A stretch of 64,000 bases of DNA, taken from the NCBI GenBank assembly GCA_964345835.1, contig CAYFSL010000002.1:1-64000 (forward strand). The letters are read 5' to 3'. A program made the translations under genes and the position numbers. Shown piece after piece: positions 9,901 through 15,444 of this stretch (position 1 is its first letter; the number at the start of each line of letters is the position of its first letter). Origin of the DNA: JAAYEL01 sp964345835. Its GTDB lineage: Bacteria; Bacillota; Clostridia; Tissierellales; Peptoniphilaceae. The notes beneath the pieces are model-generated. The model worked only from the letters and a program-made list of their open reading frames with translations. It ran no database searches and was not told the origin of the DNA.

Positions 9901-10674
9901 GATTAGTGGTTCAGCCGATTCTTTAGAAGCAGGGTCTCCTGGCTTTAATTTCTTATAGATTTCTATAAGGGCTTCGGTAGAATTTTGCGATATTTCTTTT
10001 TCTAATGTGTTTTTTAGAGCCTGAGAGTCGCCAAGAGCTTCTAAAATCTCTTCATCACTCTCAAATAAAAGAGCTCTAATAAGGGTAGTTGCCGGAAGCT
10101 TCCTGGTCCTATCTATCCTTACAGTAATAGCACCAGCGGCATCGGTATCGTATTCGAGCCAGGCTCCCCTGTTAGGGATAACAGTAGATGCAACCGTCCT
10201 CTTACCTGATTTATCATAATCATCACTAAAATAAACGCCGGGTGACCTTACAAGCTGGCTGACGATAACTCTTTCAGCACCATTAATAATAAAGGTACCG
10301 TTCTTGGTCATCAAAGGGAAGTCTCCCATAAAGACTTCTTGTTCCTTTATTTCTTTAGGCTTACCGTCTTCCATAATTATTAATCTAACTTTAACCTTCA
10401 GAGACTTGGCATAGTTCACGTCCCTGTTCTTAGCTTCTTGCTCGGAATATTTTAAATCGTCTTCAAAATAGAAGTCTTCAAACTCAAGGAAAATGTTTTT
10501 AGAATGATCTTCTATAGGAGAAATATCTTCAAAAACTTCTTTTAGGCCTTCAGTTATAAACCACTCATAGCTGTCAATTTGAATATTAAGCAAGTTTGGC
10601 AATGATAGTGCTTCAGGTATACGCGAAAAACTTTGTCTTTCTCTTTTACCATACATCATTGTATGATTGTTCAT
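6931..10674 (-). CDS. rpoB: DNA-directed RNA polymerase subunit beta
   Basis: Second large subunit of core RNA polymerase, forming the active-site cleft with RpoC. The 1247-residue sequence includes the rifampicin-binding segment (QLSQFMDQ...ELTHKRRLSALGPG), which has wild-type residues at the common resistance positions, and the GDKMCGRHGNKG catalytic-region motif. The C-terminus carries an extended acidic tail of mostly Asp/Glu, about 40 residues. The start ATG follows a GAGGGGTGG site. The rplJ-rplL genes that usually precede rpoB are absent; the upstream neighbour is the pfl operon's Crp gene, behind a terminator. An extended -10 promoter lies at 10788-10817. Confidence 0.98.
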   Translation of the reverse strand: MNNHTMMYGKRERQSFSRIPEALSLPNLLNIQIDSYEWFITEGLKEVFEDISPIEDHSKNIFLEFEDFYFEDDLKYSEQEAKNRDVNYAKSLKVKVRLIIMEDGKPKEIKEQEVFMGDFPLMTKNGTFIINGAERVIVSQLVRSPGVYFSDDYDKSGKRTVASTVIPNRGAWLEYDTDAAGAITVRIDRTRKLPATTLIRALLFESDEEILEALGDSQALKNTLEKEISQNSTEALIEIYKKLKPGDPASKESAEPLINNLFFDAKRYDLAKAGRYKFNKKLALRERIRDNYAASDIISEDGDILANKGDFITLEKAIEIENSGINSVDVKVDEESEVVVRVVGNHFVDLNAFEEIKDLDLSHIGLSEKVSYPAMVKLIEDFTDDMTDKQKIKLIAREKDKLSPKHITYDDILASFSYQLNLYDNVGMIDDIDHLGNRRVRGVGELLQNQFRIGLSRMERVVRERMTTSDQEMLTPQGLLNIRPVTAAIKEFFGSSQLSQFMDQTNPMSELTHKRRLSALGPGGLSRDRAGYEVRDVHDSHYGRVCPIETPEGPNIGLITSLTTYGRINSYGFIETPYRKVIKGTGQVTDEIDYLTADEEDKFIIAQANEPLDDDNIFINDRVSGRGIDGVNDIYLKEDIEYMDVSPQQLVSVGAAMIPFLENDDATRALMGANMQRQAVPLLKAEAPIIGTGMEYRAAKDSGVTIVAKNDGVVDYVGDNKIKVLKDQPDENGKYDIYEVLKFKKANQGTTFNQRPIVKKGERVKAGDIIADGPSTDMGELALGKNILIAFMTWEGYNFEDAMLLNERLVVDDILTSVHIEEHSCEARETKLGPEDITRDIPSVGDEMRKDLDEEGIIRIGAEVRSGDILVGKVTPKGETELSPEERLLRAIFGEKAREVRDTSLRVPHGETGVVVDIKKYSRENGDELSPGISKVIRVYIATKRKISVGDKMCGRHGNKGVISRIMPVEDMPFLPNGDPVQIVLNPMGVPSRMNLGQVLEVHLGLAAKKLGWHVATPVFDGASDKDIEEALELAGYSKTGKIRLRDGRTGEPFHSDVTVGYMYMLKLHHLVDEKIHARSTGPYSLVTQQPLGGKAQFGGQRFGEMEVWALEAYGASHTLQEMLTVKSDDIVGRVKTYEAIVKGEKIPEPGTPESFKVLTKELQALALDVKLLDENGEEVKFAEDIDEIEDFAQIDRMSEQEEVFPEKKSYLIRGDESADDSDDEEYDDDEYDEIDDGFSLTELDEE

Positions 10675-10787
10675 AATTTATCCACCCCTCATTTCATAAA
10701 TTAGTGACTGACTTTTCTACATAATAAGCTGCTAAACAGGAAATTAGCATAAAAACCCATATTAATATGGTATTTTAGTATTAGATG

Positions 10788-10817
10788 AATATACCATTAA
10801 ACCCCAGCTAATGTCAA
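10788..10817 (-). promoter_or_regulatory. rpoB promoter (extended -10)
   Basis: TTGACA (10812-10817), an 18-base spacer and TATATT (10788-10793) preceded by TGG, making an extended -10 element. It reads toward rpoB with a leader of about 105 bases. This gives rpoBC a promoter independent of the ribosomal-protein operon that normally drives them. Confidence 0.65.
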
Positions 10818-10876
10818 GATGTTTTTAAATATATTTTATATTTCACCTGGCAAAATATGGTAAAAATTAAATTTAT

Positions 10877-10904
10877 TTGACAAATCTCCTAAAGTTCTTA
10901 TAAT
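10877..10904 (+). promoter_or_regulatory. Plus-strand consensus promoter without a recognisable gene
   Basis: Perfect TTGACA and TATAAT hexamers separated by 16 bases, pointing toward the 3' end of crp. The only reading frame after it is 21 codons with no ribosome binding site. A small or antisense RNA, or a chance match in AT-rich DNA, are the alternatives. Confidence 0.4.
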
Positions 10905-10993
10905 TGTTTTTTATTTTAACCTAGATACAAATATGAATAGTCATTACAATATTCTTCATATACTCTATAAATATTCAGAGAAAAAAAAGAAGG

Positions 10994-11015
10994 CGTGAAA
11001 ATTAGTAGTTTTCAC
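10994..11015 (-). terminator. Terminator of the pfl-crp operon
   Basis: Stem GCGTGAAAA/TTTTCACGC with a short loop, followed on the minus strand by CTTC and then eight T residues. It lies about 55 bases past the crp stop. Confidence 0.8.
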
Positions 11016-11067
11016 GCACCAGCTATAGATATGATTTATTCTGTTATTCAGCTTTTCTCTCAATCCT

Positions 11068-11766
11068 CTAAACTATCAACTTGGATATCCCCTTGATGTC
11101 TTTAAGTAAAATCTTGTTTCTAGCTAAAATCTCTATGTAGCCTACCTCTTCGAACTGCCTTAGCTTCCTACTCATGGTCTCTCTGGCTACCCCTGAATAT
11201 GACCCTAGTTCCTCCTGGTTCAACTTTAGGTTCAGAATAATTCCATCCTCAGTTTCTTCCCCGTAAAATTTTATGAGATTTATTAATGTTTTAGCCACCT
11301 TCATGTCGGCATTTATAACTGAAAGCCTATCAACAAGAGCCTCTGCACGCCTTATCCTCTCGTAGGATTTTTGTATCATAGAAAGCAGGAAATCTTTATT
11401 GTTCATAAGAACATTCTTAAAGTCTCTGTTGGAAATGGTAACTACGGTCGTCTCTCTCAAGGCTATTCCATCGTACACGTAGGTATCTCCAGATAGGAGG
11501 TTTAACCCCCCTATAAAATCTCCTGACTGATAAAGATACATCATCTGCTCTCTTCCATCAGATAGGTTAAGAATTATCTTCATAAATCCAGAATATATGA
11601 TAAACATCTTATCCGCAGGCCTTCCCGACCTAAAGACATAATCTCCTTTTGAAAAATGTAGGACCTCAAACCTTGACTCCATCAACTTAAACTCTTCGTC
11701 TGAAAGGTTGCACAAAAGGGGTATTACCTTATAATTTAGGCTTCCATCCTTATATAATTTATCCAT
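11068..11766 (-). CDS. Crp/Fnr-family transcriptional regulator
   Basis: A DNA-binding regulator of 232 residues. An N-terminal cyclic-nucleotide-binding fold (about 20-140) is followed by a dimerisation helix and a C-terminal helix-turn-helix (LNQEELGSYSGVARETMSRKLRQ, about 185-208, given here in family terms as the HTH_crp domain). It has one cysteine only (residue 19), so it cannot carry an FNR-type iron-sulfur cluster; its signal is unknown. It starts 54 bases after pflA with a strong GGTGGAGG site and shares the pfl transcript. A Crp-type palindrome sits in the pfl promoter, so it probably controls pfl and itself. Confidence 0.88.
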   Translation of the reverse strand: MDKLYKDGSLNYKVIPLLCNLSDEEFKLMESRFEVLHFSKGDYVFRSGRPADKMFIIYSGFMKIILNLSDGREQMMYLYQSGDFIGGLNLLSGDTYVYDGIALRETTVVTISNRDFKNVLMNNKDFLLSMIQKSYERIRRAEALVDRLSVINADMKVAKTLINLIKFYGEETEDGIILNLKLNQEELGSYSGVARETMSRKLRQFEEVGYIEILARNKILLKDIKGISKLIV

Positions 11767-11820
11767 AAAAAAACCTCCACCCTAGTATTATATTCTAAAA
11801 TGGAAGTTTTTGCGCCATTA

Positions 11821-12576
11821 TTAAATTGTACTAGCTCTTTTTTCTTTCATAGCCGCCAAGACAACCTTCTTAGCAATCATAGCCTCTCTTATCCCAAGGT
11901 CCTTTACCCCATCGAGCTTGTAATTTATCCCCATTTTTTCATACTTAACCTTGCCCATACTATGGTAGGGAAGGATATCGACATCCTTTATTGACTTATA
12001 CTTGGCAAGCTCGTGACCAAGCCTTATAAGCAACTCTTTGTCGTAGGTGTATCCAGGTACAATGACATGTCTTATCCATATATCCTTATCATTATCATTT
12101 AAGAATGATAGGAAGTCCAATACTTTCTCATTGCTATGACCAGTCAGCAATTTATGACCTTCAGGGTCTATTTGTTTGATATCTAGTAAAAATAGGTCTG
12201 TATATTCTATTAACTCCTTGAACTTGTCGAATAGGTCTTCATTTTTCCTGTCGAAGGTTATGCCCGAGCTATCTAAGGCTGTGTGAATCTTACGCTTTTT
12301 AGCCTCCCTAAAAAGTTCGATTACAAAGTCGATTTGAACAAGGGGCTCTCCCCCAGATAGGGTTAGGCCTCCATCTTTCAAAAAGGGTCTGTATGACTCA
12401 TATTCATCCAGGACCTGGCTTACGCTGATAGGGGTCCCTCCTGACCTTGTCCAAGTATCAGGGTTGTGGCAGTACAGACACCTCATAGGGCATCCTTGAA
12501 GGAAAAGAACATACCTGATTCCCGGTCCATCAACCGTTCCAAATGTCTCCTTTGAATGAATATAGCCTGTTACCAT
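11821..12576 (-). CDS. pflA: Pyruvate formate-lyase activating enzyme
   Basis: Radical SAM enzyme of 251 residues that abstracts hydrogen from the conserved glycine of pyruvate formate-lyase, creating the glycyl radical. The cluster motif CxxxCxxC is seen as GCPMRCLYCHNPDTW near residues 29-43, followed by the GGEP SAM-binding motif (LSGGEPLVQ). Its ATG overlaps the stop of the small glycyl-radical gene (TAATG), so the two are translationally coupled. This fits its substrate being that separate 80-residue protein. The 3' neighbour is crp in the same operon. Confidence 0.97.
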   Translation of the reverse strand: MVTGYIHSKETFGTVDGPGIRYVLFLQGCPMRCLYCHNPDTWTRSGGTPISVSQVLDEYESYRPFLKDGGLTLSGGEPLVQIDFVIELFREAKKRKIHTALDSSGITFDRKNEDLFDKFKELIEYTDLFLLDIKQIDPEGHKLLTGHSNEKVLDFLSFLNDNDKDIWIRHVIVPGYTYDKELLIRLGHELAKYKSIKDVDILPYHSMGKVKYEKMGINYKLDGVKDLGIREAMIAKKVVLAAMKEKRASTI

Positions 12577-12818
12577 TACATGTCTCCGTGGAAGGTCCTT
12601 GAGATTACGTCGTTTTGTTGCTCTCTAGTTAATTTGTTGAAGTTTACAGCATATCCTGAAACCCTTACAGTTAACTGTGGGTATTTTTCTGGGTGCTCTT
12701 GGGCGTCAAGAAGCATTTCCTTAGAAAATACATTCACGTTTAGGTGGTGACCCCCCTTTTCCATATATCCATCTAACATAGTTACCAGGTTATCTATTTG
12801 TGCGTTTTTTTGATCCAT
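12576..12818 (-). CDS. Stand-alone glycyl-radical subunit of pyruvate formate-lyase
   Basis: An 80-residue protein equal to the C-terminal end of a normal pyruvate formate-lyase, from the NLVTMLDGYMEKGGHHLNVNV region through RVSGYAVNFNKL to the final RTFHGDM. Gly55 in VSGYA is the radical-bearing residue. It has its own AAAGGAGA ribosome binding site and ATG 18 bases after the stop of the large gene, so it is a real separate cistron, not a sequencing frameshift. It resembles GrcA/YfiD of E. coli in concept, but here it replaces a domain that the large protein lacks altogether. It is coupled to pflA by a TAATG overlap. Confidence 0.93.
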   Translation of the reverse strand: MDQKNAQIDNLVTMLDGYMEKGGHHLNVNVFSKEMLLDAQEHPEKYPQLTVRVSGYAVNFNKLTREQQNDVISRTFHGDM

Positions 12819-12836
12819 GATTTTATCTCCTTTAAA

Positions 12837-14957
12837 TTATTCTTCATCTATTCCTTCGTGTAGGGTCGGTACTGAACATGCCATGTTAGTACAGTCGTCT
12901 AGTACGATGCTTTCTAGGTCTATATCTAAGTCTTCTAGGTCCAGGTCTCCTGTAAATACCCTCATATCCTTTCCAAGGGCTCCAGGGATTATGGAGAAGG
13001 TATTACTTACCCCATCTTGAGCGTGGGCGTATGGGATTTTTGCGACTGATGAAAGGGATGCAAGAGCCCCCGATTCATCTCTTTTATGCATTGGGTTTGC
13101 TCCTGGGGCAAATGGGGCTCCTGCCCTTCTTCCGTCAGGAGTATTACCTGTTTTTTTACCGTAGACAACATTAGATGTGATAGTTAGTATCGAAGTTGTT
13201 GGAACGGAATCCCTGTAGAATTCATGCTTCCTAATCTTGTCCATGAAGGACTTAACAACATATACCGCCAGGTCATCAACCCTGTCATCGTTGTTTCCAT
13301 ACTTTGGATAGTCCCCCTCTATTTCGTAGTCAATTACTAGGCCGTCTTCATCCCTTATTGTTTTTACCTTGGCATGCTTAATAGCTGATAGGGAATCGGC
13401 TACTACTGATAGGCCGGCAATTCCTGTTGCAAACCACCTCTTCACATCCCTGTCATGCAGGGCCATTTGGATGGTTTCATAGGCATATTTATCGTGCATA
13501 TAGTGGATTACATTAAGGGTTTGAACATATAAACCAGCTAACCATTCCAGCATATCCTCGAATTTTTCTATGACTTCATCATAGTCTAGGTAGTCTGAAC
13601 TTATCGGTCTATATTTTGGTCCTACCTGTTCCTTACTCTTCTCGTCTATTCCACCATTTATAGCGTAAAGTAAGGCCTTTGCAAGGTTGGCTCTAGCTCC
13701 GAAAAATTGCATTTCCTTACCCACCCTCATGGCAGATACACAGCAGGCTATAGCATAGTCATCCCCATATGATGGTCTCATCAAGTCATCATTTTCATAT
13801 TGGATGGAAGATGTTTCTATGGAGATCTTTGCACAGAACTGCTTAAATCCTTGAGGAAGGTTGACTGACCATAGGACTGTTAGGTTAGGTTCTGGTGATG
13901 TCCCCAGGTTCTTAAGGGTATGAAGATATCTAAATGAGTTCTTTGTAACCAGGGACCTTCCATCAAGGCTCATTCCACCAATTGCCTCTGTAACCCAGGT
14001 AGGGTCTCCTGAAAATAGGTCATTGTACTCTGGCGTTCTTGCAAACCTGACCATCCTCAACTTCATGATAAAGTGGTCTATTAATTCTTGGGCCTCTTTT
14101 TCATCAATTAGACCTCTTTCAAGGTCTCTTTCTATATAGATATCCAAGAAAGTAGAGGTCCTTCCTAAAGACATGGCTGCCCCATTTTGAGTCTTTACTG
14201 CTGCCAGGTAGGCTAAGTAAGTCCATTGAATAGCTTCTTGGGCATTTTCCGCTGGCCTTGAAATATCAAAACCATAAATATTACCCAGCTCTTTAAGCTC
14301 TACTAGGGCCCTGATTTGCTCTGATAATTCTTCCCTCAACCTAATATTTTTTTCTGTCATGATAGTTTGAGTAGATGCCTTTTGTTGTTTCTTATCTTCT
14401 ATTAAAAAGTCTACACCATAAAGGGCTAGCCTCCTGTAGTCGCCTATAATTCTTCCCCTTCCATAGGCATCTGGAAGGCCTGTTATAATACCTGAATGTC
14501 TAGCCTTTTTCATCTCAGGAGTATAAACGTCAAATACCCCCTGGTTGTGGGTCTTCCTGTATTTGGTAAATAGGTCGTGCATCTCTTCAGACCTTTTGTA
14601 GCCATAGGCTTCAAGGGCAGTTTCACTCACCCTGATTCCTCCAAATGGTTGGAAGGACCTCTTATATGGCTTGTCAGTTTGAAGTCCAACTATTTTTTCA
14701 AGCCCCTCGTCAATATAACCCGCACCATGGGAGGTTATAGATGAAACAATGTCATTGTCCATGTCCAGGACCCCTCCATTGGCTGCTTCTTGCTTATTAA
14801 GGTCCATTACTTTTTCCCATAGCTTAGAGGTCGCCTTAGTAGGTCCCTCTAAGAAACTTTCATCTCCCCTATATTCCTTGTAGTTTTGGTTGATAAAATC
14901 TCTAACATTTACTTCTTTTTTCCACTTGCTTCCTTTAAAACTTTCCCAAGCCTTCAT
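12837..14957 (-). CDS. pflB: Pyruvate formate-lyase catalytic subunit lacking the glycyl-radical domain
   Basis: Converts pyruvate and CoA to acetyl-CoA and formate in anaerobic fermentation. The 706-residue protein (start at the ATG giving MKAWESFKG, after GGAGGTAATT) matches pyruvate formate-lyase up to SIIPGALGKD, including the catalytic cysteine pair in DDYAIACCVSAM (Cys405-Cys406). Instead of the glycyl-radical end it then has a 42-residue acidic tail with a DDCTNMAC cysteine pair. The missing end is encoded by the next gene. Family members are usually about 740-760 residues in one chain. The promoter shows a Crp-type box. Activity as a two-chain enzyme is inferred from the arrangement. 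Confidence 0.95.
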   Translation of the reverse strand: MKAWESFKGSKWKKEVNVRDFINQNYKEYRGDESFLEGPTKATSKLWEKVMDLNKQEAANGGVLDMDNDIVSSITSHGAGYIDEGLEKIVGLQTDKPYKRSFQPFGGIRVSETALEAYGYKRSEEMHDLFTKYRKTHNQGVFDVYTPEMKKARHSGIITGLPDAYGRGRIIGDYRRLALYGVDFLIEDKKQQKASTQTIMTEKNIRLREELSEQIRALVELKELGNIYGFDISRPAENAQEAIQWTYLAYLAAVKTQNGAAMSLGRTSTFLDIYIERDLERGLIDEKEAQELIDHFIMKLRMVRFARTPEYNDLFSGDPTWVTEAIGGMSLDGRSLVTKNSFRYLHTLKNLGTSPEPNLTVLWSVNLPQGFKQFCAKISIETSSIQYENDDLMRPSYGDDYAIACCVSAMRVGKEMQFFGARANLAKALLYAINGGIDEKSKEQVGPKYRPISSDYLDYDEVIEKFEDMLEWLAGLYVQTLNVIHYMHDKYAYETIQMALHDRDVKRWFATGIAGLSVVADSLSAIKHAKVKTIRDEDGLVIDYEIEGDYPKYGNNDDRVDDLAVYVVKSFMDKIRKHEFYRDSVPTTSILTITSNVVYGKKTGNTPDGRRAGAPFAPGANPMHKRDESGALASLSSVAKIPYAHAQDGVSNTFSIIPGALGKDMRVFTGDLDLEDLDIDLESIVLDDCTNMACSVPTLHEGIDEE

Positions 14958-15012
14958 AATTACCTCCATTTTCTAAGTAATTTATATGTAGTTAAATTAA
15001 ATAAGTTTATAC

Positions 15013-15027
15013 ATGTATTTGTTACAT
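15013..15027 (-). promoter_or_regulatory. Inverted repeat at the pfl transcription start
   Basis: ATGTA and TACAT arms separated by five bases, overlapping the predicted transcription start of pflB. It could be a second operator; no regulator can be named. Confidence 0.3.
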
Positions 15028-15031
15028 CATT

Positions 15032-15037
15032 ATCATA
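15032..15037 (-). promoter_or_regulatory. pflB -10 element
   Basis: TATGAT on the minus strand (an overlapping GATAAT is the alternative). There is no good -35 hexamer, as expected for a promoter that depends on a class II activator. Start of transcription is predicted near 15025, about 70 bases upstream of the pflB ATG. Confidence 0.5.
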
Positions 15038-15059
15038 GTTTGGATTTAGAAAAGTTTCA

Positions 15060-15073
15060 GTGATTTGAATCAC
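15060..15073 (-). promoter_or_regulatory. Crp/Fnr-type operator of the pfl operon
   Basis: Perfect palindrome GTGAT-N4-ATCAC; with flanks it reads TGTGA-N6-TCACT, close to the E. coli CRP consensus. Its centre (15066.5) is about 41.5 bases upstream of the predicted start, the class II activator position. The cognate regulator is probably the Crp-family protein encoded at the end of the same operon. Confidence 0.75.
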
Positions 15074-15118
15074 AAACGATAATATTATAGGAAATAAGTA
15101 AAGTTGACTAAAGACCAT

Positions 15119-15331
15119 TGAAAATTAACAGAATATTTTCTAGTATTTACTGTTTTTTTACTAGCGTCCTGTAATAATCCTGGTGAAAAAGNNNNNNNNN
15201 NNNNNNNNNNNNNNNNNNNNNNNNNNNNNNNNNNNNNNNNNNNNNNNNNNNNNNNNNNNNNNNNNNNNNNNNNNNNNNNNNNNNNNNNNNNTGAAAAAGG
15301 CTATACAAGGGTTGACCTTGCAAAGAAATAA
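15119..15331 (+). pseudogene. Possible broken small lipoprotein gene across the assembly gap
   Basis: Left of the gap one frame reads LVFTVFLLASCNNPGEK, a typical lipoprotein signal with lipobox LASC, but that frame has no start codon. A TTG at 15119 begins MKINRIF in the neighbouring frame, and one T too many near 15136-15139 would explain the break. Right of the gap the frame resumes as EKGYTRVDLAKK and stops at 15331. Both edges share TGAAAAAG, so the true gap might be nil. Chance is not excluded. Confidence 0.25.
15192..15291. other. Assembly gap of 100 N
   Basis: Exactly 100 unknown bases, the usual placeholder for a gap of unknown length. The 8-mer TGAAAAAG ends just before the run and begins again just after it, which suggests overlapping contig ends. 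Confidence 0.99.
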
Positions 15332-15392
15332 GACTATTAAATTTTCAATATTGTGGGTGTAAAATTCACTTGATTAGCCTACATAAAAAATT

Positions 15393-15421
15393 AACAGGGA
15401 TTAGAAAAACTAACCCCTGTT
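15393..15421 (-). terminator. uvrA terminator
   Basis: Arms AACAGGG-A-TTAG and CTAA-C-CCCTGTT with one internal mismatch, followed on the minus strand by AATTTTTTA. It lies about 25 bases past the uvrA stop. Confidence 0.8.
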
Positions 15422-15444
15422 TTTATGGTTAAATAACTTTTGAT

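Larger units (their letters stand above)
10675..11067. other. Non-coding stretch between crp and rpoB
   Basis: No credible gene. It holds, from right to left on the minus strand, the crp terminator (10994-11015), a plus-strand consensus promoter with no obvious gene (10877-10904), the rpoB promoter (10788-10817) and a 14-bp perfect palindrome (CCATATTAATATGG, 10757-10770) in the rpoB 5' leader of roughly 105 bases. Confidence 0.7.
14958..15444. other. pfl promoter region, assembly gap and uvrA 3' region
   Basis: This stretch holds the pflB leader and promoter, the Crp-type box, 100 unknown bases, a possible broken lipoprotein gene on the plus strand and the uvrA terminator. No intact gene is present in the known bases. 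Confidence 0.7.

Noticed and set aside
10932..10997. 21-codon frame after the plus-strand promoter
   Set aside because: It has no ribosome binding site and low-complexity lysine content; not supported as a gene.
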